In this document: one piece after another, positions 1-11,932 of the stretch | Layout: the number at the start of each line of letters is the position of its first letter | Numbering within the stretch: the stretch's first letter is position 1 | Assembly: GCA_902729315.2 (NCBI GenBank) | Contig: LR746275.1 | Location: 3,302,001-3,366,000 of the forward strand | Reading direction: 5' to 3' | From: Spirodela intermedia | Taxonomy: Eukaryota; Streptophyta; Magnoliopsida; Alismatales; Araceae | Length of the DNA: 64,000 nt | Made by a program: the position numbers and the translations under genes | Notes under the pieces: generated by a model | The model's input: only the letters and a program-made list of their open reading frames with translations | What the model was told of the DNA's origin: nothing | The model's database searches: none

Positions 1-1173
1 TCGCACAAATCTTCTTTTGATGCCATAATGTCCTCCAACCTTGCTCTAATATCAATTGACATAGTTAGAGCTGTATGTAGAAGAAATCTGGTCCCGGAAT
101 CCATAAGAAACAAAATTTCTAGTGAGATTTTGCTCTGAATCTACAGAACTTGGAAGCTTCGACTCTTGAGACCACAAGATCATGAGGGTTCATTTGAATC
201 CGTTAGGGAGGCGTCAGAATCTAACAACAAGGAGATAGAATCTCGAAAAGTGAGAAATTTCGGTGCCAGAATCTAACAACAAGGAGATAGAATCTCGAAA
301 AGTGAGAAATTTCGGTGTCAGAATCTAACAACAAGGAGATAGAATCTCGAAAAGTGAGAAGTTTCGGTGTCAGAATCTAACAAGGAGATAGCATCTCGAA
401 AAGGTCGAAATTTTGTAATGCTGAATGATGCTTCCAGGGCTACAAGATAAATAGGTCAAAAAAATTTAGGGCGTCTCTAGAAAGACAGTTGTATTATGAT
501 AACATCTTAAAACACCTTTAACGGGTATTTAAATAAATTCAAAACGACTAAAAGTGGCAAAAAATAAAAGCGGGAAAACTAATTTATGATGCATTTCATT
601 ACTGGTCAACTCTGATTTGGGCCATTTATCGTCTCCTGATCTTTGTAGCCCATCTTTGAAGCTTCATGAATACTTGGCCCACCATTTCATTGTCCGCTTG
701 AACCAAAAAGCTTTCGGCCTTCTCTTTGTTGTAGTCGATGTCCTACATCGGTTGGAGCTAAAAGATATAGCAGAAGAATTAAGGGAGAAGATGCTGATGC
801 ATTAGTAGGAAAGGCACCGTGTGATTTAGCATCTGCACACTCTAAACCAGTCTGTAAGCAGTATTCTTATTGATCAAGAGGAAATATTGCAGAATAATTT
901 CTTTTTCTTTATATTCACGCTCTTAATTGAGGTGGTCTACAGAAAAAGTTCAGTTAATATTACTTAAAGTTGCTTAAATTGTGAGATCCCAACGCATTTT
1001 TCTTTTTGATGGTTTGAACTTCCTGCTTGAATGATGTGAGAATTTTGCATCATTAAATATACCTGTGAAATCATTTTGGCACCCAGTTGCTAATAGTTTC
1101 TGAAGCAATGAGTGCTGATCCTAGTCAACGTAAGCACCGACTTCTTGAGTCATTTGCTTTAGAAACGATGCAG
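1..1173. other. Non-coding stretch upstream of the visible E1 exons
   Basis: No E1-type exon is recognisable here. The expected N-terminal E1 motifs, including the first glycine-rich nucleotide-binding-like motif, do not appear in any frame. The stretch holds the 52-bp tandem repeat at 215-414, then AT-rich sequence. A 62-codon reading frame at 617-805 resembles nothing I know. It may be an intron of the E1 gene or a true upstream flank. Confidence 0.5.
215..414. repeat. 52-bp minisatellite, about 3.7 copies
   Basis: Units begin with 'cagaatctaaca' at 215, 267, 319 and 371, exactly 52 bp apart. The first three are nearly identical. The last lacks three bases near its start and diverges after about 40 bp. 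Confidence 0.9.
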
Positions 1174-3062
1174 GCTGTTGTTTTCACTGAGATCAGTCTG
1201 GAGAAGGCGATTGAATTCGATGAATATTGCCACAACCACCAGCCTCCCATCTCCTTCATCAAATCTGAGGTCCGAGGCCTTTTTGGGAACATCTTCGTTG
1301 ACTTTGGCCCAGAATTCACAGTCGATGATGTTGACGGCGAGGAACCACACACTGGTATAATTGCGTCCATCAGCAATGACCATCCCGCCCTCGTGTCCTT
1401 CGTTGACGATGAACGACTCGAGTTCCAAGATGGCGATCTGGTTGTCTTCTCAGAGGTTGAGGGCATGCCAGAGCTCAACGATGGAAGACCGAGGAGGATC
1501 AAGAACACCAGGATGTATTCATTCTATCTCGAGGAAGACACGACCAAGTACGGGCCTTATGTGAAGGGTGGCATAGTCACCCAGGTCAAGCAGCCCAAGG
1601 TCTTGAGATTCAAGCCCTTAAGAGAAGCAATGAGAGACCCCGGAGACTTTCTTCTGAGCGACTTCTCAAAGTTTGACCATCCCCCACTGCTGCACCTCGC
1701 CTTCCAAGCGCTGGACCGGTTCAGGAGCGATCTTCAACGCTTTCCTGGGGCGGGTTCCGAGGAGGATGCCCAGAAGCTGATCCAACTGGCCGCCGCAGTC
1801 AACGAGACCATGGGGGAGAGCAAGCTGGAGAGCCTGGACGAGACGCTCTTGAGACTCTTCGGCAGCGGGTCCCGGGCCGTCTTGAACCCCATGGCGGCCA
1901 TGTTCGGTGGCATCGTCGGCCAGGAGGTTGTGAAGGCCTGCTCTGGAAAATTTCACCCTCTTTTTCAGGTGAGCTTTTCTTCTTCTTCTTCTTCTTCTGA
2001 TGCTGATTCTGATTCTGATTCTGATGGCTATGGGTGTGTTTGAAAACTTGGGCAGTTCTTCTACTTTGACTCTGTCGAGTCGCTTCCCAAAGAGGCGCTG
2101 GAGGCCGTTGACCTGAGGCCATTAAACAGCCGCTACGACGCACAGATTTCCGTATTCGGATCCAAGCTTCAGAAGAAACTGGAGGAGGCCAAGGTGTTCG
2201 TGGTCGGGTCCGGCGCCCTCGGCTGCGAGTTCTTGAAGAACCTGGCCCTGATGGGAGTTTCATGCGGCCCTCGGGGGAAGTTGACCGTGACAGACGACGA
2301 CGTGATCGAGAAGAGCAACCTCAGCCGCCAGTTCCTCTTCCGGGACTGGAACATCGGGCAGGCCAAGTCCACCGTCGCCGCCTCCGCCGCCTACTCGATC
2401 AACCCCAGCTTCCACGTCGAAGCCCTCCAGAACCGGGTCAGCCCGGAGACGGAGGACGTCTTCAACGACGCCTTCTGGGGGGGCCTGGACGTCGTGGTCA
2501 ACGCCCTCGACAACGTAAAGGCCCGGATGTACGTTGACCAGATGTGCGTCTACTTCCAGAAGCCGCTGCTGGAGTCCGGGACGCTCGGCCCCAAGTGCAA
2601 CACCCAGATGGTCATTCCCCACCTGACGGAGAACTACGGCGCCTCCAGGGACCCCCCAGAGAAGCAGGCCCCTATGTGCACCGTACACTCCTTCCCACAC
2701 AACATTGACCACTGCCTCACCTGGGCCCGCTCAGAGTTCGAGGGCATGCTCGAGAAGACCCCCGCCGAAGTCAACAAGTTCCTCTCCAGCCCCGGCGAGT
2801 ACGCCGCCGCCATGCGCACCGCCGGCGATGCTCAGGCGAGGGACTTGCTGGAGCGCGTCCTCGACTGCCTCGACAAGGAGATGTGCCAGACCTTCCAAGA
2901 CTGCGTCGCCTGGGCCCGGCTCAGGTTTGCCCTCTCTCCTTCCCTCTCTCCTGCTTGGATTCCTTTCTATATTCTTCTGTCTCTGTCTCTGTCTATCTCT
3001 GTTATTCTTATAGTCAGATTGGAGGACTACTTCCCTCTTTGGATTTCTTTCCATATTCCTCA

Positions 3063-3098
<36 letters not shown>

Positions 3099-4214
3099 TA
3101 TTCTTATGGTCAGGTTTGAGGACTACTACTTCAACCGGGTGAAGCAGCTGACGTTCATCTTCCCGGAGGACGCAGGGACGAGCAGCGGGCTGCCGTTCTG
3201 GTCCGCCCCGAAGCGGTTCCCCGTGGCGCTGCGGTTCTCGGCCGGCGACCCGAGCCACCTGGCCTTCGTTGCGGCGGCGGCCATACTAAGAGCGCAGACC
3301 TTCGGGATCGCCGTGCCAGACTGGGCCAGAAGCCTGGAGAAGCTGGCCGAGGCCGTTGACCGGGTGGTGGTTCCCGAGTTCCAGCCCAGGGAAGGAGTGA
3401 AGATTGAGACCGACGAGAAGGCCACCAGTTTCTCCGCCTCATCCGTGGACGAGGACTTTGTCATCAACGAGCTCATCGAGAAGCTCGAAACCTGCTCCAA
3501 GAAGCTCCCCCCCGACTTCCGGATGAACCCCATACAGTTCGAGAAGGTCCAAATCCTCCCTCTACTCTCTCTCTGTCTTTCTCTTTCTTGGGCTAACAAG
3601 CGACAGCCTTCTCCTCCCGTGGCCGGCAGGATGACGACAGCAACTACCACATGGATTTGATAGCGGGGCTGGCGAACATGCGGGCGAGGAATTACAGCAT
3701 CCCGGAGGTGGACAAGCTCAAGGCCAAGTTCATCGCCGGTAGGATCATCCCCGCCATCGCCACGTCCACGGCGCTGGCCACCGGGCTGGTCTGCCTCGAG
3801 CTCTACAAGGTGCTGGCCGGCGGGCACCGGGCGGAGGACTACCGGAACACCTTCGCCAACCTGGCCCTCCCGCTGCTGGCCATCTCCGAGCCGGCGGCGC
3901 CCAAGGCGGTGGAGCACGGCGGCGCCCGATGGACCGTCTGGGACCGGTGGGTCGTCCGGCAGAACCCGACGGTGCGGGAGCTCCTGGACTGGCTCAGGGC
4001 CAAGGGTCTCGACGCATACAGCGTCACCTGCGGGTCGTCGCTGATCTACAACAGCATGTTCCCGAAGCACCGGGAGAGGCTCGACATGAAGGTGGTGGAT
4101 GCGGCGAAGATCGAGATCCCTCCCCACAGGAACCACCTTGACGTGGTGGTCGCGTGCGAGGACGACGACGGGGAAGACGTCGATGTCCCCCTCATCTCCG
4201 TCTTCTTCCGCTGA
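1174..4214 (+). CDS. UBA1: Ubiquitin-activating enzyme E1, 5'-incomplete
   Basis: E1 activates ubiquitin with ATP and carries it as a thioester before handing it to E2 enzymes. Four exons are seen: 1174-1968, 2056-2924, 3114-3546 and 3630-4214. Joined in frame they give 893 residues, against roughly 1,080 for plant E1s. Present are the first catalytic-cysteine half region, the active adenylation domain with [17 protein letters not shown] (about 2206-2256) and [18 protein letters not shown], the catalytic Cys in PMCTVHSFP (codon 2677-2679), and the C-terminal ubiquitin-fold domain ending [10 protein letters not shown]. The N-terminal inactive adenylation domain, about 190 residues, is missing. 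Its exons could lie left of the window, or the gene could be truncated. The start at 1174 assumes the acceptor 'gatgcag', which has a weak pyrimidine tract. An in-frame ATG at 1087 or 1108 could instead begin a shortened protein. Paralogue identity (UBA1 or UBA2) is not resolved. Confidence 0.9.
2955..3133 (+). repeat. Tandem duplication of intron end plus exon start in the E1 gene
   Basis: Two copies of an 80-90 bp unit lie side by side, at 2955-3036 and 3039-3133. Each runs from 'ttggattcctttc'-like sequence through a CT-rich tract and 'gttattcttat.gtcag' into 'gaggactactt', the start of the next exon. The second copy carries the functional acceptor, ending at 3113. The first carries a look-alike acceptor ending at 3017. 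Confidence 0.8.
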
Positions 4215-5015
4215 GCCCGTCTGAATTGGTGCTGGTACGCTCCTCTCATTTATCCCTCCCTATTTTTATACACGCGGGGACCTGGAATAAGTACCGAATT
4301 GTAACATAAGACCCTACTTATTATCTCATTCGTCGCTGTTGCTCTCTCTGGATCTGTAGAGAGAGAAAGTGGGACTTGCTCCGGTTATCGGTCTTATTTG
4401 ACTGGTCAATGTTGTTGGGCGCACATCCATGACCACGCAGATAGACGTTTATCGATGCGGATCGTTCTAAACTCGTCGTGGACGACATTCAAATCTAGTC
4501 ACGTTTCACTTCTAGGCCATTGTCCCTACGGCAGCCACTTAAGATCCTCTCTCTCTCTCTCTCTCTCTCTCCCTCTATCTAGTTTCAGTCAAGGGTCTGC
4601 ACAATCGGTCCAAGCGAAGGGGAGAGGGAGGGAGAGAGAAAAGCCGTTCTGTCTCTCTCTCTCTCTCTCTCCAGGCTGGCATTCGTACGCGGAATGAATA
4701 ACTGCTGGACTCCTTCGCACCTGTCTTTAAAGCGGAAGCAGCTACAGGTTGGTCATGAACACGGGAAGAGCACAAAGATGAGGATGTGACCTGTTCACAT
4801 GGGGGGGGGGCGGGGTGGTCCCCATATCCAGGAAGCTTCTTCCTCCTCCAGAAACAATATTTATGCCAACGAAGGCCTCGCGACGTCGGAGCCCAGAGCG
4901 AGGTAGGAAGACGAAGCCGAAAGCGTTCGGGAAGAGCGACAGAGATAGAGAGATAGAGAGGAAGAGAAGGGGCAGGGGGTGGGGGTGTGTGGGGGACATC
5001 AATCGATCCGTCGCC
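4215..5015. other. Intergenic, E1 to LRR protein
   Basis: No gene is seen. The stretch contains (CT)n tracts at about 4544-4573 and 4650-4672, a short G-run near 4801, and GA-rich sequence just before the LRR gene start. No convincing TATA box was found. Confidence 0.6.
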
Positions 5016-7603
5016 ATGGGAAAGTGGCAGCTTAACGGCCTGAGTCTGCTGGTCGGGTGGGTCGTCTGGTGCTGCGTTGGGTGGCCGAGTGGAGTGCAAG
5101 GGTGTCTGAAACAGGAGCGGGAGGCCCTCCTGCGGCTGAGAGACGGCCTGTACAGCCCCGGCCCGGTGAATTCGTCCGAGTGGCCGTCCTGGGTTGGACA
5201 GGACTGCTGTCTATGGGATGGGGTGTCTTGCCAGAGCGATCCCCCACGCCGTGTTATCGGTGTCTCTCTCTCTAACAGGAGGAGAGATGGGCTGGGAGGA
5301 TGGGCTGTGGACGGTTCTCTCTTCGTTCCACTGGAAAAGTTGCAGAGCCTCCATATGAAAGGGAATCATATCAGTGGATGGTCTCGACCTGAAGGTAGAT
5401 AACAATCTCTCTCTCTCTCTCTCTCGCTCTTGGTGTTTCTAACTTCTTAGTGGGAGAGAATTGAGTCAATCTCGTCGGAATCTCTTGCGTAGGGATGTCG
5501 GGCCTTCGAGATATCCAAAGCGTTGACCTGAGCGAAAACGAGTTGACTGACGAGGGCGTGTCTTGGATCTTTCGCCTTCCCTCGGTTGGCGAAGTCCAAC
5601 TGTCATTCAATAAACTGAGGAGCTCCTCACTGATCAAAGGTATCCTGCCGCCTCTTCAGCTCATATCCTCGAAATGTTAATATCTCTCAATTCTTTATTA
5701 CTCGGGAATTGGAATTGGCTCCTTTTTGGTCTTATTTCAATATAATAATTAGATATATTAAAAGTATTCTGACATCATCAATATTTAGACCATCTTCACG
5801 AAGTTCTTAATCAAAATATTATTATAATTCGAAATAATTGAATCTAATTTTCACTAACACGAGGAAAATCTTGAAATTATCCAGCTATCCAAGCACGGGC
5901 CCATCTCTATTCGTTGACTTTTGTATCAGTCAAAATTAGAATAATAATTTTAAAAATTGAGGAAATGTAAGCCTACATATTTCCTCTAATTTTAATCAGC
6001 ACAATATTTTTCAACGTCTGGCATTTACCGATGAATGCACCCTTCCGATGCCGCAGGTTTCTGCACCATGAAGAGTTTGACCTCCCTTCATCTGGAAGTG
6101 AACAAGATCGAAGGCACTATCGATCCCTGCATCGCCGCCATGCCGGCCATGGAAGAAATTTACCTCCAGAGCAACCACCTCACCGGAGAGATTCCCTCCT
6201 TCCAGAATGCATCCTCTATAAAGGTCATCAGCCTTGGAGGCAACCGACTGGCCGGCGTGTTCTTCTTCTCCTCTATCGCCGGCCTCCGCAACCTCACCGG
6301 AGTCGATCTCTCTGCCAACCCCGGGCTCGAGGTGGAGACCGAGAGCCCCCCCTGGGTCCCGTCTTTCCAGCTGAATGGCTTACTGTTAGGCGGGTGCGCT
6401 CTAAACCGCCGCAGCGGCAGGGTCCTTCCAACCTTTCTGTCCACGCAGAAGAACCTCCAGGTTCTGGATTTGTCGAGGACCTCGATCAGGGGTGAGCTTC
6501 CGGCGTGGCTGTTCGACAACGCCGGGGAGTATCTTTATCTGGGCGGGAACAAATTCACCGGGCCGATCCCCAAGCTGGCCGGCGGCACAGAACGCCGCCT
6601 CTCCCTACTCGATCTGTCCGAGAACAGCATCAGGGGCCCCCTGCCGGAAAACATGAGCTCTCTTCTCCCCCAGCTCTACCACGTGAACTTCTCCAGGAAC
6701 GCCTTCCGAGGAAGCATGGACTCGTTCGCCCAGTTGAGATATGTGGGCGTGCTGGACGTCTCCTACAACCAGCTCGCCGGAGAGATCCCCGCCGGCCTCA
6801 CCGCCAACGGCTCCAGGATCAGGCACCTGAACCTGGGCCACAATAAGCTGGGAGGGAGCATCCTTCCGCGGGGCTCCAGTATGAGGAATCTCAAGTACCT
6901 GATCCTCGAGGATAACCTCCTCACAGGGGGCATCTCGCCGGAGCTGTCGGGGAGCCCGGAGTTGATCATTTTGAACCTGAGGAGGAACCAACTTTCGGGG
7001 ACGATACCCAAAGAGTCCTTCGCGCTGTCGCAGCCGCCGGTGGTCCTTCTGGGAGAGAATAAGTTCCGAGGTAGGATTCCGGATGTTTTCTGTCGCATGG
7101 AGGGGCTCCGGATACTGGACCTCTCCGCGAACTCCCTTTCCGGTGCGGTACCCGGCTGCCTGAGTCACGTCGCCTCTTGGAGGAACGCCTCGAAGGCGTT
7201 GCTCGATCAGAACTACTACTTCTCGGAGAGGGTAGCGGTGGAGTTCAGGACGAAGGGGAAGTTACGCGTCTTCGAGAACGACGACCTATCCTGGTTCACC
7301 GGCGTCGATCTGTCGATGAACCAGTTGGCGGGCGCCATCCCGGCCGAGATAGGGACCTTGGCGGCGCTCAGGTCGCTGAACATCTCCCGCAACCACATTA
7401 ACGGCGAAATTCCAGTCTCCTTCCAGGGTCTGGAGATGATCGAAAGCCTGGATCTTTCCCACAACCAGCTGACCGGAAGGATACCTCATCAGATGGCTCG
7501 CCTCCGCCACCTATCTGTCTTCTGCGTGGCTTTCAACAAGCTGAGAGGTGATATCCCTCTTCGCAGCCGCTTCTCCAGCGCCATCGGCCGAGGTTGCTTC
7601 TAA
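5016..7603 (+). CDS. Leucine-rich-repeat receptor-like protein lacking a membrane anchor
   Basis: Exons 5016-5394, 5493-5639 and 6057-7603 join in frame to 690 residues. Residues 1-30 form a hydrophobic signal peptide. Next comes an LRRNT_2 cap with CLKQEREALLRLRDGL and the paired-cysteine motif DCCLWDGVSC. About twenty extracellular plant LRRs follow (LDLSxNxLxGxIPxx pattern), with an island-like interruption around 'EFRTKGKLRVFENDD' near 7230-7280. This is the ectodomain of plant receptor-like proteins that sense microbes or peptides. Such proteins normally end with an LCG-type cap, an acidic juxtamembrane segment and one transmembrane helix. Here the frame stops right after the last LRR (GDIPLRSRFSSAIGRGCF), and no further exon is visible before the importin gene. 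It may be a secreted form or a 3'-truncated gene. Which RLP subfamily it belongs to is unclear. Confidence 0.85.
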
Positions 7604-8215
7604 ACGGGGTCATATTTCGGGGGGGACATGTGTGCTCACTTGACTGGTTTACGGCAGGATTGTTAGTGTGACGTCAAATCATTATGTTATTAAAAATAAA
7701 AGGAAATTAGTAATTGAGGCTAATGATCATACACTGATTGGGTGTGACGTCTTTATTTTTATTTACAAAGTTGAGAATCGAGAGGACCTAAGTTCATTTT
7801 AATATTTTGAAATAAATGTCAGCACCTTCTCATTCCACTAACCATTTAAAAATAGACTAAAAATATGAAAAAGAAAAATAACTGCTGAATGCCAAGAGCT
7901 TTAGGGGTCTGGCAGTTGAATAAGAGCCTGCGTTGACAGGAATAGAGCAAACTTAGTCCAACAAATTCATCTCCATCTTTGCAATAATGGGCAAGTGATT
8001 GTGCTGCTCTACAACAACTCGAGGACACAACGTGTCCAACAGGCAAAATTGATGCCAGTTCCCTAAAACTTCGAGACAGAAAACCAGGTACAATGTTGGG
8101 AGGGGTCACATGTATCAGTATACAAGATTTAAACCTTGGAAACGAGATCGGTGTGCATCAAACTGATGAACATACTGACCAGAAACCCGTGCCTGCTTGA
8201 GGTACTGAACTCAGT
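7604..8215. other. Short convergent intergenic region
   Basis: This holds the 3' flanks of the LRR gene (+) and the importin gene (-). It is AT-rich from 7680 to 7880. No reading frame of interest was found. Confidence 0.6.
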
Positions 8216-10930
8216 TCATGAAACCAGCACACGGCTGAGCATCCCCCGAGTCCAAGTCGCAGTTTCCTTCAGGTCCTCGTCTTCTGATTCGAAGCACTCT
8301 CCAAGCAACTCCATATGGAAGGTACGATCCTTGAACAGAGAGCTTATATTCGGGCCAAGTGCATCAGCAAGGTCACCCATCACAGCTACTGCAGATTTTG
8401 TCACGCCTTCGTCCCTATGGGTGTGGAAATATACACATTAAGTCGTTATATTCGATAAAAAGAAATCAATGTTTGCTATTTTGCCCATCTGCAGAGAATA
8501 AAAGGAAGGTGGGTACCTGTTTTTATCTTTGAATACAGTCTCTATGAACTGAAGGATATGACCAGCATAAGGCACCATCAGATCGGGCTTGGAGTTTTTG
8601 AAACCCTGAAGTATACCAGAGTAAGCATCAAATATGCAGGTTCTAAGTTGGTTTCCATAGTCAAGCATTTCCTCATCCTGGGAACTTAAATGGGAACAGA
8701 GCTCGGAAGCTCCTTGCAGCATTGGTATAATATAAGGGAGATACTTCTCAAAATTGTCACCAATGGCCAGTGCCATATCCCCAAAGCATGAGAATATAGG
8801 AGGCTTGACAGATCTGTGAAGCCTGGCATCAGAGAGGTTCTTAAGAAGCTGGCTCATTATGCCATCACAGAATGGAAGAATCTTCTCATCCAGAGCACGG
8901 CTGATATCACCTACAACGCCGACTGAAATGGAGCACACCTGATACTCTTCAAAATTTTGAAGCCCCATCTCCAAGTATTTGTAGAATTCTGGCATGTATC
9001 TCACAAATTCAGAGCCAGTTGCATAAGCAAGGGCCCCGATTGCGAGCATTGCTTCTTCGTGCACTGTTGAGCTCCGGCACGCAAATACCTGGAGGAATAA
9101 GGTCATCATTTGATCAGCAGATTGAAGAATCAATTGCTTTGTTTCATCTGTACCCGTCAATTTCTGAATTATAACTTGAAGAACACCACACAGCAAGGCC
9201 TGCAAATCGCTCTGCTTTTCTCTGTCATCTGAAGAGATAATCTGCAGCGTAATTGTTCGAGCCAATCGATCCCTTATTTCCTGAAGTAGCTGAGCTATGT
9301 TAGAAGCCTCTGAAATACTGCTGCACCTGACCACTTCATTCAAGGTCTCATACGCAGCAGCCCTAAGCCGTGAGTTATTAGCATCTGTGCGATCTGCTGT
9401 GGCCAGGAGAGCAATAATGATTTGCATATGATACGGTGAAAGAATGGAAGAATCTGCAGCATCCTCAAAACCCTGGAAAAGATTGTATATTGCTCCACAA
9501 ACTTTCTCAGCCACATTGGGGGAATCCTTAACACTTTCCAACAAGACTGACATGATCCGAGGAAGATTTGAAGGAGTCACTGCAGAGAAATTTGATCCAG
9601 GAGAATGCAAGAACTCAAAGATCCTACCCAGGGTCCAAGCAGTTGTGTCCTTGACATGGATATTCTGATCTTTCATTGCATTTAGCAAGAATTCCAATCC
9701 AGCATGAACCAATGGTGAAAGAGTCTCAATTGTCGGACCTTCAAGGATGGACCCAAAAGCAAATGTAGCTGCTTCTCGGCTTCGCCAGTCAGTTTTCATG
9801 ATGTTGGCCTCCACAAAGGGCATCACAAGAGACACAATTAGGTTTCCAACGGTCCTAGCGGCAAGTCCCAGGCAGGTCCCACCAGCCATTGACAGATTCC
9901 AGATTTCATCATCATGATCTTGGTCCTCGTCTTGCTTCAACAAAGTTTCCAGCAACATAGGAACCAGGGTGGGAAGAGCTTTCTCTATGAATTGATGACG
10001 GATGCTATTCGAACTTTCACTGTCATTGCCACCATACTCTTTGATTTCTATCTCCACATCACAAATAGAACTCCAAAATTCTATAGCTTGAAGAGCAACA
10101 GGTTCCTCATCACCCTTCACAGCATGTGCTGTCAGATTATAAAGTGTGGGCATATATGGCTCTAGATATTCGTAGTACATAGAAGATATGGAAACCAGAC
10201 ATTCAAAGGCAGCCTTCCTAATTTCCAATTCTTTGGACACAGCAGTGTCACAGACAACTTTCATAATATAATTCCTTTCCATCTCATTTTCGAAATTAAT
10301 CTGAGCAAAATCAAGAGCATTATACAGTGACTTCACCGCTGCAAGGCAAACATCACTGCTCTGCTCTGACTGACTCATTCCCTGGACTACAGCTGTGAGA
10401 ACAGAATTTACTTGGTCCTGTTCGAGGTCCTTAGGAGACACCTCTTCACAAACATAGCCAAGAGTCTCTAGGGTTGCCTGTTTCAGGACAGCAGATGCAC
10501 TCGGCAGGGTCATGTTTGATAAGAGCCGTCCAATGAGATCTGGCCATTCTCGGCGTGGAATCTCAATAGAGGCTATCTTTGCGATGACTTGTGTAGATGT
10601 GTGCCTCGCTTCAGAAACAGATGACGGGAGAGTCTGCATGAGCGACTCTTTAATTTGGGTTTTTATCATCTGGTCTACACTGACCCATTGCTGAGTCAGC
10701 TGCTCTTTCCTAACAGCATCTTTGGCATCTAACGAGTTCTTAAGAATGATACCAGCAAGTCTACGGGATTCAGGAGGCTTTGCCTCACCAGATAGCTCAA
10801 CTGATAGAGAGAGTAGAAAGATAGGAAGACTCTGTTCCTGAAATTGCTTTAAGCTTTCCTCAGCTGAAAGACGCACTCCTCCATCAGGGGATTGAGCAGC
10901 TATAAGGTATTGTGTAATTTCCAACGCCAT
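8216..10930 (-). CDS. KPNB1: Importin subunit beta-1 (karyopherin beta 1)
   Basis: Importin beta carries cargo, usually through importin alpha, into the nucleus by binding nucleoporin FG repeats, and releases it on RanGTP. Two coding exons (minus strand) 10930-8517 and 8414-8216 join in frame to 870 residues, the usual plant length. The start is the ATG of MALEITQYLIAAQSPDGGVR, directly after a 5'UTR acceptor ('ttttctag' then GAAG-ATG). An N-terminal importin-beta domain (roughly residues 20-100, SAEESLKQFQEQ then RRLAGIILKNSLDAKD) is followed by HEAT repeats to the end. The acidic loop region KQDEDQDHDDEIWNLSMA is visible near residue 340. A 5'UTR intron (about 10935-11779) and a clear promoter lie upstream. 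No lesion was seen. Confidence 0.95.
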
Positions 10931-10933
10931 CTT

Positions 10934-11840
10934 CCTAGAAAAAACCAAGCATGCAACAACCACCATTTTGAGAAACTCAGAACAAAGAATGCTTTTCCAT
11001 AATGTGCTCACCGAAAAGCACAACTTGAAAGATATAAAACTCGGATCAAAATTACTAGAAACCACTAAAAAGACATTAATGCACAAAATACCCCAGCTTT
11101 ACTCAGGAATTAATAAATCTGGAAGGTTTAAATCCAAACGTAAAAGGACACCGAGAGATGAGAAATCTACGGCTTTATTACAAGGCAAGCAATCAATGTC
11201 TAGCGGAAAAGGCCATCGCCAGTGTTCTTCCCAGAGTATGAAGCGAGAAATAAATAATGAAAAAGATATGCACTGTATTGGGTTTAGGTTAGGTTCTATC
11301 CTGGGTTCTATCTTGAAGGTGCAATCACTATTTCCCAGCAGAGACGATAAAACGACAGAATGCCGGAGGCACAAAACAGGGAATTAGGGAAATTACTTAT
11401 CGAAAAGATATAATCTGCCCGTGAGAATGAAAAAAATGACCCAATGGGAAGCAAACAGATAGACATTTCATTTATGCACTTCACTCCAGATGACTATCAA
11501 TTGTCCTGTATTGAAGCAAAAAGGGGCAAAATAAACAAGCAAAGAGGGGCAAAATAAGCAAGCAAAGAGGGGCAAAAGAAACAGCAACACTCAGCAGATC
11601 TGCCGGAAGTCACCTTCGCCAATATTACAGAACAAGGTACAGGCGATCTATGGACAAGGGCAATAGATACCTCGGCTTCGAAAACAAGACCCTATGGAAC
11701 TGTACTCTGGCGTAAGGGAAGCCTCCCTGGGCTCGACCCAACGGTCCACCCCCGACAGTTCCCGCTTCTTCCCACTCACCCTAGGCCGCTCGCTCCTCGT
11801 TCGATAATCCGAGAGGAAAGAGAAAGCGAGAGGAAGAAGA
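10934..11840 (-). other. 5'UTR and leader intron of the importin beta-1 gene
   Basis: On the minus strand an untranslated first exon of about 60 bases ends at 11780 before a strong donor (gtgagt, 11779-11774). The intron ends at 10935 with 'ttttctag', 4 bases before the ATG. Exon and transcript start positions are inferred from the donor and from the TATA box at about 11866-11874. Confidence 0.65.
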
Positions 11841-11863
11841 ACCGAGGGAAATTAGGGCTCCCT

Positions 11864-11876
11864 GGTTTTATATAGC
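11864..11876 (-). promoter_or_regulatory. TATA box of the importin beta-1 promoter
   Basis: The minus strand reads 'gctatataaaacc', a consensus plant TATA box. It lies about 25-35 bases upstream of the predicted transcript start near 11835-11845. Confidence 0.7.
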
Positions 11877-11932
11877 TTTCATTTTTCGAATGCCTCGAAG
11901 GAGCGGGAGGACGACGGCGGGCATGGAACCAG

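Noticed and set aside
215-414. CRISPR-like array
   Set aside because: The units are contiguous 52-bp tandem repeats without spacers, in a plant nuclear genome.
617-805. A 62-codon frame as a small gene or 5' E1 exon
   Set aside because: It has no similarity to E1 N-terminal sequences and no splice signals consistent with joining position 1174.
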